DNA of 45,619 nucleotides, from contig NZ_JBGYBX010000047.1 in NCBI RefSeq assembly GCF_041817755.1, positions 1-45,619 of the forward strand. The letters run 5' to 3'. Within the stretch, counting starts at the first letter, position 1; each line of letters opens with the position of its first letter. The notes under the pieces were generated by a model. The model searched no databases and was not told the origin of the DNA. It saw nothing but the letters and a program-made list of their open reading frames with translations. The position numbers were made by a program, and so were the translations under genes. Positions 22,299 to 31,163 of this stretch are shown here, in pieces. The DNA is from Glaesserella sp041817755. GTDB taxonomy: Bacteria > Pseudomonadota > Gammaproteobacteria > Enterobacterales > Pasteurellaceae.

Positions 22299-22440
22299 TC
22301 CCTCTTTAGCAAAAAGGGGTTAGGGGAGATTTGTTCAAATAATATAAAACCGTAGATTATATTATTTTCGTATCTATTTAATTTATTTTCTTCATTTTAC
22401 TTCTGCCAAATCCCCAGTCTCTCTTTGCTAAAGAGGGGGT
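22299..22440. repeat. Inverted-repeat element (MITE-like) between gpt and gmk
   Basis: The left end CCCTCTTTAGCAAAAAGGGG (about 22300-22319) continues as TTAGGGGAGATTT; the right end (22408-22440) reads AAATCCCC then CTCTTTGCTAAAGAGGGGG, its imperfect complement. About 33 bp at each end enclose roughly 75 bp of AT-rich DNA with no reading frame. The form is that of a small non-autonomous mobile element or an intergenic repeat family. Confidence 0.7.
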
Positions 22441-22493
22441 TATTTTGCGGAAATTTAGCATTTATTTGATTAACAGATAAGATAAAAAATTAA

Positions 22494-22509
22494 GGACGCA
22501 AGTGCGTCC
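22494..22509 (-). terminator. Rho-independent terminator of gpt
   Basis: Stem GGACGCA/TGCGTCC with a 2-nt loop, followed on the minus strand by TTAATTTTTTAT, 13 nt after the gpt stop. Confidence 0.75.
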
Positions 22510-22522
22510 CTAACACGGAATT

Positions 22523-23017
22523 TTATTTTTTCGAAAGCGGTGGCACAAAGGTGATACCTAAATCCCACGGTTGCTCAATCCAGGTTTCTTGCGGAATATC
22601 CACCACATAATCATCAACCAATTCCGCACCCATTGGTTTTGCAAACACGGTGACAAATTTGGCGTTCGGATACATTCTGCGAATTTCACGCGCCGTATTG
22701 CCGGTATCGACCAAATCGTCCACCACAATAAACCCTTCACCGCCGTTTTCCACTTGTGCTGCGTGTAATACCTTTAATTCGCCTTGGCTATCATGGTCGT
22801 AACTTGCGATACAAACCGTTTCAACATGGCGAATACTCAATTCACGAGCCAATACTGCAGCAGGGAACAATCCGCCACGACTAACGGCAATAATGCCTTT
22901 CCATTGCGAAGACGGTAACAGACGTTCCGCCAATTTACGGGCATGCATATGAAACATATCCCATGTCACGACGTATTTTTCGTTTGTGTATTTTTCGTTT
23001 GTGTATTTTTCACTCAT
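22523..23017 (-). CDS. gpt: Xanthine-guanine phosphoribosyltransferase Gpt
   Basis: Salvages guanine, xanthine and hypoxanthine with PRPP. The 164-residue protein has the PRPP-binding motif FIVVDDLVDTGNTA and the family segments QWKGIIAVSRGGLFPAAVLA and DIPQETWIEQPWDLG. The N-terminus is unusual: MSEKYTNEKYTNEKYVV, where E. coli has MSEKYIVTWD. The extra ten residues come from a 15-bp unit (GAAAAATACACAAAC) present twice plus the start of a third, an in-frame tandem duplication. The catalytic core is unaffected. Confidence 0.95.
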   Translation of the reverse strand: MSEKYTNEKYTNEKYVVTWDMFHMHARKLAERLLPSSQWKGIIAVSRGGLFPAAVLARELSIRHVETVCIASYDHDSQGELKVLHAAQVENGGEGFIVVDDLVDTGNTAREIRRMYPNAKFVTVFAKPMGAELVDDYVVDIPQETWIEQPWDLGITFVPPLSKK

Positions 23018-23169
23018 AAACTTTACCTAAAAAAATAGTGGCTGTGCCACCGAATAAAAAAATTGCCTAAGAATAACCTGAAAAGCACTTTCGTGCTATC
23101 ATTTCAAAGAATTTTTTACAATAAAATCGCTCTGATCATCGATTTTTTGCAAAATTTTACACGAAACTG

Positions 23170-23178
23170 ACCGCTTGT
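23170..23178 (-). repeat. Apl-type uptake signal upstream of pepD
   Basis: ACCGCTTGT with the TTTTTTGCAAAATTTT tail just before it on the plus strand, 18 nt before the pepD start. Confidence 0.8.
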
Positions 23179-23195
23179 CATACCCGGGAGGAAAT

Positions 23196-24650
23196 ATGTC
23201 AGAAATTCAAACACTTAAACCGAATTTATTGTGGAAATGGTTTGACCAAATTTGTGCGATTCCGCATCCGTCCTATCACGAAGAAGAGATTGCGCAATTT
23301 ATTGTCAATTGGGCAAAACAGAAACAGCTGTTTGTTGAGCGGGATGACGCCGGCAATATTCTTATTCGTAAACCTGCAACAAAAGGCATGGAAAACCGCA
23401 AAACGATTGCCTTACAAGCGCATTTGGATATGGTGCCGCAAGCCAATGAAGGCTCACAGCACGATTTCAAAAAAGATCCGATTCAACCTTATATCGACGG
23501 TGAATGGGTTAAAGCCAAAGGCACTACCTTGGGGGCGGACAACGGCATCGGTTTAGCCTCTTGTTTGGCGGTATTGGATGCCGATGATTTGGTGCATCCT
23601 GAAATTGAAACGTTACTTACGATGACGGAAGAAGCCGGTATGGAAGGGGTTCTCGGCTTACGCCCGAATTGGATGACTGCAGATATTTTGATTAATACCG
23701 ATACCGAAGATAACGGTGAAATTTATATCGGCTGCGCCGGCGGCGAGGATGTGAGTATTGAACTACCTATTATTTATGAGAACAATCACTTTGATTGTGC
23801 GCTACAGATTAGCTTAAAAGGTTTAAACGGCGGGCATTCCGGATGTGACATCCATACCACGCGGGCGAATGCGATCAAACTCATGGCAAGAGCCTTAGCC
23901 GAATTGAAATCTCACTGTGATTTCCGAATTGCTACGATTCGGGGCGGTTCGGTACGCAACGCCATCCCCCGCGAATCGGTGGTCAGTTTGGTGCTGGATG
24001 CAAAAAATCAAGAAAATCTGACCGCTTGTTTACGTCAATTCGAGCAAGATTTGAAAAAAGAGTTGCTCTATGCAGAGCCGAATCTTCATTTTATAGTCGA
24101 AAATGTAGAAAAACCGTCACAAATCTTTGCGAAAGAAACCACTGCGAAGGTTATTCAATTTTTAAACGTGTTACCGAACGGCGTTATTCGTTACAGCGAC
24201 GTGGTGGAAAATGTGGTAGAAACCTCACTCAGTATCGGTATTCTAGTAACTGAAAATGATGCCGTTCGTGCAAATATTTTAGCCCGTTCGTTAATTGAAA
24301 ACGGCAAAGCCGATGTGCGTTCCCGTTTAACCTCCCTTGCCGAATTAGTCGGTGCAACGGTGACATTTTCAGGCGGTTATCCCGGCTGGGAACCGGATCC
24401 GAATTCGGCAATTACCCCATTAACCAAAGCCATCTACGATAAAATTTTGGGCTATGAATCTCAAATTAAAGTCATTCATGCAGGGCTTGAATGCGGTTTG
24501 ATTAAAAAGGTTTATCCGAATATTGATGTGGTTTCCATCGGTCCGACGATCCGCAATGCGCATTCTCCGGATGAAAAAGTGCATATTCCCGCCGTCGACA
24601 TTTACTGGACACTGCTCACTCAGATTTTGGCTCAAGCGCCGGTCAAGTAA
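23196..24650 (+). CDS. pepD: Aminoacyl-histidine dipeptidase PepD (cytosol non-specific dipeptidase)
   Basis: A 484-residue M20-family zinc dipeptidase that cleaves dipeptides such as carnosine. Landmarks: QAHLDMVPQ (His-x-Asp metal ligand), GTTLGADNGIGLA (bridging Asp), MTEEAGMEG (catalytic Glu pair), NTDTEDNGEIYIGCAGG, GLNGGHSGCDIH in the dimerisation domain and the C-terminal HAGLECGL and GPTIRNAHSPDE. The start at 23196 follows a perfect GGGAGG with a 4-nt spacing. All zinc ligands are present. An uptake signal lies inside the gene (24021-24029). Confidence 0.96.
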   Translation: MSEIQTLKPNLLWKWFDQICAIPHPSYHEEEIAQFIVNWAKQKQLFVERDDAGNILIRKPATKGMENRKTIALQAHLDMVPQANEGSQHDFKKDPIQPYIDGEWVKAKGTTLGADNGIGLASCLAVLDADDLVHPEIETLLTMTEEAGMEGVLGLRPNWMTADILINTDTEDNGEIYIGCAGGEDVSIELPIIYENNHFDCALQISLKGLNGGHSGCDIHTTRANAIKLMARALAELKSHCDFRIATIRGGSVRNAIPRESVVSLVLDAKNQENLTACLRQFEQDLKKELLYAEPNLHFIVENVEKPSQIFAKETTAKVIQFLNVLPNGVIRYSDVVENVVETSLSIGILVTENDAVRANILARSLIENGKADVRSRLTSLAELVGATVTFSGGYPGWEPDPNSAITPLTKAIYDKILGYESQIKVIHAGLECGLIKKVYPNIDVVSIGPTIRNAHSPDEKVHIPAVDIYWTLLTQILAQAPVK

Positions 24651-24672
24651 ACCGTCATTTTAACCCCATCTC

Positions 24673-24715
24673 AAGACCTCCGTTCTGCTCCCGAAGCATA
24701 ACCGGAGGTCTTTTT
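24673..24715 (+). terminator. Rho-independent terminator of pepD
   Basis: Stem AAGACCTCCG/CGGAGGTCTT with a 20-nt loop and a T5 tract, 23 nt after the stop. Confidence 0.85.
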
Positions 24716-24721
24716 CGCAAA

Positions 24722-24730
24722 ACAAGCGGT
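24722..24730 (+). repeat. Apl-type uptake signal
   Basis: ACAAGCGGT followed by CTGATTTTGCCG, just past the pepD terminator. Confidence 0.8.
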
Positions 24731-24841
24731 CTGATTTTGCCGATTTTTTACAAAATACGCCAATAAGTACCGAATCGTCTTACGCCGAGGCTTTTCTTTG
24801 CTATAATTTTTGTATCGAATACCGTCGAATCATTACCCGTC

Positions 24842-25720
24842 ATGTTGTGGATTTGGTTTACCTTACTCGCCGCCGCTATGCAGGCAGGGCGCAACGCTTT
24901 TCAAAAACAATTAAGTAAAGACGTACCGGTTCTCGGCGTCACGCTTGCCCGATTTTTATATGCCGTCCCGTTAGCCGCCGGTTATCTTATTTTTTTATAT
25001 CAAACCGAACCGAGCTATGCCGTTCCGCACTTTTCCGGATTGTTCTATCTGTATGTGTTCGGCGCTTCTGTCGCTCAAATTCTCGCTACCTCATTAATGG
25101 TGAAACTGTTTCAACTCAGAAACTATGCCATCGGCGTCGGGCTTGCCAAAAGTGAAGGGGTCATTGCTGCGATGCTCGGCGTGATGTTTTTCGGCACCAC
25201 CATCAGCTTTATCGGTTGGTTGGGCGTGTTGCTTGGTGGAATGGCGATCTTTTTAATGACGGGCAGTGCCAACCTGCGCTATGTTTCGTGGAAAACCTTT
25301 CTCATCGGTTGTGGTAGCGGTTTAAGTTTTGCGCTCACATCGCTATGGGTGAGAGAAGCCAGTTTGCAATTAAACGGCCACTACTTACTTTCCGCTGCAT
25401 GGGTGTTGTTTTCGGTAATCACCTTTGAAGCGATCATATTGCTCTTTTATTTAGCCTTGCGCGATAAAAGTACACTGATGAAATTACTGCGGCGCCCTAA
25501 ATTAGCGATCGCCACCAGCATATTCTCTTTTTTAGGTTCGTTCGGCTGGTTTAATGCAATGAGCCTGAATGATGTCGCATTCGTCAAAACCGTCGGGCAG
25601 ATTGAAGTCTTTTTTATGTTGATGATTTCGTATTCCGTCTTTAAAGAACGTTTAAAACGACAAGATTTACTCGGACTTACCTTGATCGTCATTGCTGCAT
25701 TATTGGTGGTATGGGGCTAG
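24842..25720 (+). CDS. EamA/DMT-superfamily transporter
   Basis: A 292-residue inner-membrane protein with about ten hydrophobic segments arranged as two EamA halves. The first half ends near AIFLMTGSANL (residue 139), and the C-terminal half has SFLGSFGWFNAMSLNDVAFV and ends VIAALLVVWG, the usual last helix. Members export amino acids or metabolites; no substrate can be assigned. It starts about 120 nt after the pepD terminator and is followed by nadK 73 nt later; they may be co-transcribed. Confidence 0.85.
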   Translation: MLWIWFTLLAAAMQAGRNAFQKQLSKDVPVLGVTLARFLYAVPLAAGYLIFLYQTEPSYAVPHFSGLFYLYVFGASVAQILATSLMVKLFQLRNYAIGVGLAKSEGVIAAMLGVMFFGTTISFIGWLGVLLGGMAIFLMTGSANLRYVSWKTFLIGCGSGLSFALTSLWVREASLQLNGHYLLSAAWVLFSVITFEAIILLFYLALRDKSTLMKLLRRPKLAIATSIFSFLGSFGWFNAMSLNDVAFVKTVGQIEVFFMLMISYSVFKERLKRQDLLGLTLIVIAALLVVWG

Positions 25721-25793
25721 CGTTGCTTAAACGTTTTACAAAACCAAGCGAGAAGACTACTATATACAAGGTCTTTTTATGTAGATAAATATT

Positions 25794-26678
25794 ATGACTC
25801 AGAATCGTAAATTCAAAACCATTGCTATTGTAGGTAAGCCACGTCACGATATTGCGCTTGAAACGCATCTCGCCGTCTATAATTGGTTGAAAGATCGTCA
25901 ATATAATGTCTTGGTTGAAGCCAAAATTGCACAGCAACTTAACTTACCCAACCCTATGAGTATTCCCGATATCGGCGAATGGGCGGATTTGGTGATTGTT
26001 ATCGGCGGTGACGGAAATATGCTCGGTATGGCTCGTCAATTGGCCTCATACCGTGTTCCGATGATCGGGATCAATCGCGGTAATCTCGGTTTTTTAACCG
26101 ACATTGCCCCACAAACGGCTTTCGAACAGCTGCACAGTAGCCTTGAATGCGGCGAATTTATCATTGAAGAGCGTTTTTTATTGGAAGCCAAAATAGAAGA
26201 AAACGGCAAAATCGTTGAATCCAATAATGCGTTAAATGAAGTGGTCGTTCACTCAAGCCAAATTGCCCGTACGATTGATTTTGAAGTGTATATTGACGGA
26301 AAATTCGCGTTTTCCCAACGTTCCGACGGCTTGATTATTGCTACGCCGACCGGTTCGACCGCTTATTCGCTGTCTGCCGGCGGTCCGATTCTGACCCCTA
26401 ACATGAATGCCATTGCACTCGTTCCGATGAATCCGCACAGTTTGTCTTCGCGTCCGTTGGTCGTTGACGGCGACAGCGTGATTTCATTGCGTTTTGCCAA
26501 ATATAATCAACCGAATTTAGTCATCAGTTGTGACAGCCAACGACTCCTCCCTTTCGATACGGAAAACCGCATTATCGTGCAAAAAAGCCCGGATAAATTA
26601 CGCCTCTTGCATTTGAAAGATTATAACTATTTTAATGTCTTGGGTTCCAAATTGGGCTGGTTGAGTAAATTGTTTTAA
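25794..26678 (+). CDS. nadK: NAD kinase
   Basis: A 294-residue enzyme that makes NADP from NAD. It has the diagnostic GGDGNMLGMAR near residue 72, then GINRGNLGFLTD, NALNEVVVHS (NE/D motif), and SDGLIIATPTGSTAYSLSAGGPI. The C-terminus is as in other gammaproteobacterial NadK. Start at 25794 agrees with the conserved RKFKTIAIVGKPR. No anomalies. Confidence 0.97.
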   Translation: MTQNRKFKTIAIVGKPRHDIALETHLAVYNWLKDRQYNVLVEAKIAQQLNLPNPMSIPDIGEWADLVIVIGGDGNMLGMARQLASYRVPMIGINRGNLGFLTDIAPQTAFEQLHSSLECGEFIIEERFLLEAKIEENGKIVESNNALNEVVVHSSQIARTIDFEVYIDGKFAFSQRSDGLIIATPTGSTAYSLSAGGPILTPNMNAIALVPMNPHSLSSRPLVVDGDSVISLRFAKYNQPNLVISCDSQRLLPFDTENRIIVQKSPDKLRLLHLKDYNYFNVLGSKLGWLSKLF

Positions 26679-26680
26679 CA

Positions 26681-26689
26681 ACAAGCGGT
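26681..26689 (+). repeat. Apl-type uptake signal between nadK and groES
   Basis: ACAAGCGGT followed by a classic AAAATTTTGCAAATTTTTT tail. Confidence 0.85.
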
Positions 26690-26728
26690 ACGATTCCGAC
26701 AAAATTTTGCAAATTTTTTATCTTAGCT

Positions 26729-26758
26729 CTTGAAATACATTAAAGACGGCACAAAATA
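26729..26758 (+). promoter_or_regulatory. groES: Candidate heat-shock/vegetative promoter of groESL
   Basis: CTTGAAA at 26729-26735 matches the sigma-32 -35 element; the downstream part (AAAATA, 17 bp after TTGAAA) is a poor sigma-32 -10 and a moderate sigma-70 -10. No CIRCE element is present. Confidence 0.4.
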
Positions 26759-26820
26759 GCAATCCGTTCGTGGTCGCCCTTGCGACCACATTTATTTCAA
26801 TTAACCTTAGGAGTAACTCA

Positions 26821-27108
26821 ATGAACATTCGTCCGTTACACGACAAAGTGATTTTAAAACGTGAAGAAGTGGAAACCAAATCTGCAGGCGGTATCGTTTT
26901 AACCGGTTCTGCGGCAACCAAATCAACCCGAGGTAAAGTCCTTGCCATCGGCAATGGTCGTACTTTAGATAATGGCACTGTGTTGCCGTTAAATGTGAAA
27001 GTCGGTGATGTGGTGATTTTCAATGAATACGGCGTAAAAGAAGAAAAAATTGACGGCGAAACCGTGTTAATTCTTTCTGAAGACAATATTTTGGCAATCG
27101 TTGAATAA
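26821..27108 (+). CDS. groES: Co-chaperonin GroES
   Basis: The 95-residue lid of the GroEL chaperonin. It starts MNIRPLHDKVILKREEVE, carries the mobile loop SAGGIVLTGSAATKSTRGKV and ends ILSEDNILAIVE. Start at 26821 is supported by AGGAG 8 nt upstream. It is followed by groEL after an 84-nt gap that contains an inverted repeat. Confidence 0.98.
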   Translation: MNIRPLHDKVILKREEVETKSAGGIVLTGSAATKSTRGKVLAIGNGRTLDNGTVLPLNVKVGDVVIFNEYGVKEEKIDGETVLILSEDNILAIVE

Positions 27109-27178
27109 TGTAGGATGGGTCTTGACCCACCAATAAAACAAGGTATTACATAGACGGTGGGTCAAGGCCCACCCTACA
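27109..27178. repeat. Palindromic REP-like element between groES and groEL
   Basis: The left arm TGTAGGATGGGTCTTGACC plus CACC (27109-27131) is matched by the complement of the right arm (27156-27178) with only two differences, both of the kind that keep a G-U pair in RNA. The arms enclose 24 nt. The element fills nearly the whole groES-groEL gap, so the operon mRNA would carry a 23-bp hairpin here. Confidence 0.8.
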
Positions 27179-27192
27179 ATAAGGAATAAAAA

Positions 27193-28836
27193 ATGGCAGC
27201 AAAAGACGTAAAATTTGGTAACGACGCTCGTGTAAAAATGTTAAACGGCGTAAACGTATTAGCAGATGCAGTAAAAGTGACTTTAGGTCCGAAAGGGCGT
27301 AACGTGGTATTAGATAAAGCCTTTGGTGCACCAACCATCACTAAAGACGGTGTATCTGTTGCTCGTGAAATCGAATTAGAAGATAAATTCGAGAATATGG
27401 GCGCGCAAATGGTTAAAGAAGTCGCTTCTAAAGCCAACGATGCAGCAGGTGACGGTACCACTACTGCAACCGTATTGGCTCAAGCGATCGTGAACGAAGG
27501 CTTAAAAGCGGTTGCAGCCGGTATGAACCCGATGGATTTAAAACGTGGTATCGACAAAGCGGTAGCAGCGGTTGTTGAAGAGTTAAAATCGCTCTCTAAA
27601 CCGTGTGAAACATCAAAAGAGATTGAACAAGTCGGTACGATTTCTGCGAATTCAGACAGTACTGTGGGTAAATTAATTGCTCAAGCAATGGAAAAAGTCG
27701 GCAAAGAAGGCGTAATTACCGTTGAAGATGGTACTGGCTTAGAAGATGCGTTAGATGTAGTTGAAGGTATGCAATTCGACCGTGGCTACTTATCGCCATA
27801 TTTCATCAATAAACCGGAAGCCGGCACGGTAGAATTAGAAAACCCATACATTCTTTTAGTGGATAAGAAAATTTCAAATATCCGTGAAATTCTGCCTGTA
27901 TTAGAAGCAGTAGCAAAAGCGGGCAAACCGTTATTAATTATCGCAGAAGATATCGAAGGCGAAGCGTTAGCAACTTTAGTTGTAAACACGATGCGTGGTA
28001 TTGTGAAAGTGGCTGCAGTGAAAGCACCTGGCTTTGGTGATCGTCGTAAAGCGATGTTACAAGATATTGCGATCTTAACTGCGGGTACGGTCATCTCTGA
28101 AGAGATCGGTATGGAGCTTGAAAAAGCGACTATCGAAGAATTAGGTCAAGCAAAACGTGTGGTGATTTCAAAAGACAACACCACCATCATTGACGGTGTT
28201 GGCGATGAAGCACAGATCAAAGGTCGTGTAGCTCAAATCCGCCAACAAATCGAAGATTCAACCTCAGACTACGACAAAGAAAAACTACAAGAGCGTGTGG
28301 CTAAATTAGCTGGCGGTGTCGCAGTAATCAAAGTCGGTGCAGCAACTGAAGTTGAAATGAAAGAGAAAAAAGACCGTGTAGATGATGCCCTTCACGCAAC
28401 CCGTGCGGCTGTGGAAGAAGGTATCGTCGCAGGCGGTGGCGTAGCATTAGTACGTGCGGCAAGCAAAGTGGCTGATGTACTGAAAGGCGATAACGAAGAA
28501 CAAAACGTGGGTATCCGTTTAGCACTTCGTGCAATGGAAGCACCGCTTCGCCAAATCGTGGCAAACGCAGGTGAAGAAGCATCAGTTGTTGCTCGTAACG
28601 TAAAAGACGGTAACGGTAACTACGGTTATAATGCCGCAACCGAACAATACGGCGATATGTTAGAAATGGGTATCTTAGACCCAACTAAAGTAACCCGTTC
28701 TGCATTACAATTTGCGGCCTCTATCGCAGGTTTAATGATCACGACTGAATGTATGGTCACAGACCTGCCGAAAGAAGAAAAAGCTGACTTAGGCGCCGGA
28801 ATGGGCGGTATGGGTGGAATGGGCGGAATGATGTAA
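27193..28836 (+). CDS. groEL: Chaperonin GroEL
   Basis: A 547-residue protein beginning MAAKDVKFGNDARVKMLNGV, with TLGPKGRNVVLDKAFG and the ATP-binding DGTTTATVLAQAI. The apical domain and C-terminal segments are standard, and it ends in the flexible GMGGMGGMGGMM tail. Forms the double-ring folding chamber with GroES. It has AAGGA ahead of the start. Codon use is strongly biased, as expected for a highly expressed gene. Confidence 0.99.
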   Translation: MAAKDVKFGNDARVKMLNGVNVLADAVKVTLGPKGRNVVLDKAFGAPTITKDGVSVAREIELEDKFENMGAQMVKEVASKANDAAGDGTTTATVLAQAIVNEGLKAVAAGMNPMDLKRGIDKAVAAVVEELKSLSKPCETSKEIEQVGTISANSDSTVGKLIAQAMEKVGKEGVITVEDGTGLEDALDVVEGMQFDRGYLSPYFINKPEAGTVELENPYILLVDKKISNIREILPVLEAVAKAGKPLLIIAEDIEGEALATLVVNTMRGIVKVAAVKAPGFGDRRKAMLQDIAILTAGTVISEEIGMELEKATIEELGQAKRVVISKDNTTIIDGVGDEAQIKGRVAQIRQQIEDSTSDYDKEKLQERVAKLAGGVAVIKVGAATEVEMKEKKDRVDDALHATRAAVEEGIVAGGGVALVRAASKVADVLKGDNEEQNVGIRLALRAMEAPLRQIVANAGEEASVVARNVKDGNGNYGYNAATEQYGDMLEMGILDPTKVTRSALQFAASIAGLMITTECMVTDLPKEEKADLGAGMGGMGGMGGMM

Positions 28837-28860
28837 TTTTGCCTAAACCTTAAACTTTGA

Positions 28861-28893
28861 AAAATGCCATCGGTTATTCGATGGCATTTTTAT
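28861..28893 (+). terminator. Terminator of groESL
   Basis: Stem AAAATGCCATCG/CGATGGCATTTT with a 6-nt loop and a T-run, 25 nt past the groEL stop. Confidence 0.9.
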
Positions 28894-28916
28894 TTGCAAA
28901 AAATCTGCCAAAACCG

Positions 28917-28925
28917 ACCGCTTGT
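28917..28925 (-). repeat. Apl-type uptake signal upstream of uvrD
   Basis: ACCGCTTGT on the plus strand with a TTTGCAAAAAAT tail before it. Confidence 0.8.
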
Positions 28926-28976
28926 AAGCTATAATAACGCAAATTACTGTATAAATTCACATAAAGAGGCGTAAGA

Positions 28977-31163
28977 ATGGATTTTTCCTTATTGCTCGAT
29001 GGCTTAAACGATAAACAGCGCGAAGCCGTTGCCGCACCTGTCGGCAACTATTTAGTCCTTGCCGGAGCCGGTAGCGGTAAAACCCGCGTACTCACACACC
29101 GTATCGCGTGGTTAATCGGTGTTGAAAATGTGCCTGAATCCAATATTTTAGCCGTCACCTTTACCAACAAAGCCGCGGCGGAAATGCGTCACCGCATCGA
29201 ATATACCCTTTCCCAAACCGGTCATCACCGCCTGTTCGGTATGTGGGTCGGGACGTTTCACAGCATTGCCAACCGTTTGCTCAGAGCCCATTATCTGGAT
29301 GCCAATCTGCCGCAGGATTTCCAAATTATGGATACCGAAGATCAGCAACGCTTAATCAAACGATTACTAAAGTTACATAATATCGACGAAAAACATTTCC
29401 CGCCCAAGCAGGTCAGCTGGTTTATCAATGCCCAAAAAGATAAAGGCTCACGCGCCAAGGATATTAAACATCATGGCGATCAAAACACTCAAAAATTGGT
29501 GCAGATTTATCAAATTTATCAAGATGCCTGTGACCGCGCCGGGTTGCTGGATTTTGCCGAATTACTGATTCGTTGCTATGAGTTATTTAAAAACAAGCCA
29601 CTGATTTTGCAGCGTTACCAACAACGTTTTCAGCACATTTTGATTGATGAATTCCAAGATACCAACAACATTCAATATGACTTGATTCGCTTGCTTGCCG
29701 GCGATAAAAGCAAGGTGATGATTGTCGGGGATGATGATCAATCCATCTACGGTTGGCGGGGAGCGCAAGTCGAAAATATTCAACGCTTTTTAAACGACTA
29801 CCCGAATGCGGAAACGATTCGACTTGAACAAAATTACCGTTCGACCGGCAATATCTTAAATGCCGCTAACGCATTGATAGCCAATAATGACGATCGTTTA
29901 GGCAAAAATCTGTGGACTGACAGCGGTGACGGCGACCCCGTCGACATTTACTGCGCCTTTAACGAATTGGACGAAGCCCGTTTTGTTGCATCACAAATCA
30001 AACAGTGGAAAGAAGATGAAGGCGAGTTAAATCAATGCGCCGTGCTTTATCGGAGCAACAGTCAATCCCGTGTGATTGAAGAGGCGTTAATTCAAGCTAA
30101 TATTCCCTACCGTATTTATGGCGGTATGCGCTTTTTTGAACGCCAAGAGATTAAAGACGCTTTAGCATATCTGCGTTTAATCGCTAACCGCCAAGATGAT
30201 GCGGCGTTTGAACGGGTCATCAACACACCGCCGCGCGGTATTGGTGATCGCACTTTAGATACGTTGCGTCAATTAACCCGTACCCGTCAAATCACTTTAT
30301 GGCAAGCGATTCAGGTTGCCGTACAGGAAGAACAGCTGTCCGGACGGGCTGCCTCCGCATTGCTCCGCTTCGTGGAATTAATCAATGCCCTTGAGCAAGA
30401 AACCGAACAAATGCCGTTGTTTGAGCAAACCGATTACGTCATCAAAAAATCGGGGCTCTATGACATGTACAAACAGGAAAAAGGGGAAAAGGGCGAAGTG
30501 CGAATCGAGAACTTGGAAGAATTGGTGACGGCAACCCGCCAATTTGTCAAACCGGATGAAGCCGAGGAAATGAGTGACCTCAGTGCCTTTTTAACCCATG
30601 CCTCACTGGAAGCGGGCGAAACCCAAGCTTCCCCGCATCAAGATTATGTGGAATTAATGACATTACATTCAGCAAAAGGATTGGAATTCCCCCGCGTTTT
30701 CATTGTCGGTGTGGAAGAAGGGCTGTTCCCAAGCGGCATGAGCTTTGAAGAAGGTCGTTTGCAGGAAGAACGCCGTTTGGCTTACGTCGGCATCACGCGC
30801 GCCAAAAAGAAGCTGACCATCAGCTATGCGGAAAGCCGTCGCTTATACGGTAAAGAAGAGCGCCATTTGCCTTCACGTTTTATTGCCGAATTACCCGAGC
30901 AACATATTCGTGAAGTACGTTTACGCGGTACCATTAACCGCCCGGCACAATTTGCAAATTTCCGCACGAATCCGACCGCTTGTAGCGCACCGCAAACCGA
31001 AGCCGCATGGAAAATGGGACAAAAAGTCCGCCATGAAAAATTCGGGCAAGGGACGATCATTAATGTCGAAGGCAGCGGTGACCAAACCCGCTTGCAAATT
31101 GCCTTCGTTCAACAAGGGATCAAATGGTTGATCGCCAAAATTGCCAATTTAGAGAAAATCTAA
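28977..31163 (+). CDS. uvrD: DNA helicase II UvrD
   Basis: A 728-residue SF1A helicase acting in nucleotide excision and mismatch repair. Motifs in order: Q-motif LNDKQREAV, Walker A AGAGSGKTRVLTHR (about 30-37), TFTNKAAAEMRHR (Ia), HILIDEFQDTNNIQY (II), GDDDQSIYGWRGA (III), LEQNYRST (IV), LMTLHSAKGLEFPRVFIVG (V) and EERRLAYVGITRAKKKL (VI). The C-terminal Tudor-like part (AWKMGQKVRHEKFGQGTI) is also present. An uptake signal at 30975-30983 is translated in the linker before this part, a spot where sequence is free to vary. Confidence 0.97.
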   Translation: MDFSLLLDGLNDKQREAVAAPVGNYLVLAGAGSGKTRVLTHRIAWLIGVENVPESNILAVTFTNKAAAEMRHRIEYTLSQTGHHRLFGMWVGTFHSIANRLLRAHYLDANLPQDFQIMDTEDQQRLIKRLLKLHNIDEKHFPPKQVSWFINAQKDKGSRAKDIKHHGDQNTQKLVQIYQIYQDACDRAGLLDFAELLIRCYELFKNKPLILQRYQQRFQHILIDEFQDTNNIQYDLIRLLAGDKSKVMIVGDDDQSIYGWRGAQVENIQRFLNDYPNAETIRLEQNYRSTGNILNAANALIANNDDRLGKNLWTDSGDGDPVDIYCAFNELDEARFVASQIKQWKEDEGELNQCAVLYRSNSQSRVIEEALIQANIPYRIYGGMRFFERQEIKDALAYLRLIANRQDDAAFERVINTPPRGIGDRTLDTLRQLTRTRQITLWQAIQVAVQEEQLSGRAASALLRFVELINALEQETEQMPLFEQTDYVIKKSGLYDMYKQEKGEKGEVRIENLEELVTATRQFVKPDEAEEMSDLSAFLTHASLEAGETQASPHQDYVELMTLHSAKGLEFPRVFIVGVEEGLFPSGMSFEEGRLQEERRLAYVGITRAKKKLTISYAESRRLYGKEERHLPSRFIAELPEQHIREVRLRGTINRPAQFANFRTNPTACSAPQTEAAWKMGQKVRHEKFGQGTIINVEGSGDQTRLQIAFVQQGIKWLIAKIANLEKI

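Noticed and set aside
26690..26820. CIRCE element for HrcA control of groESL
   Set aside because: The TTAGCACTC-N9-GAGTGCTAA palindrome is not present.
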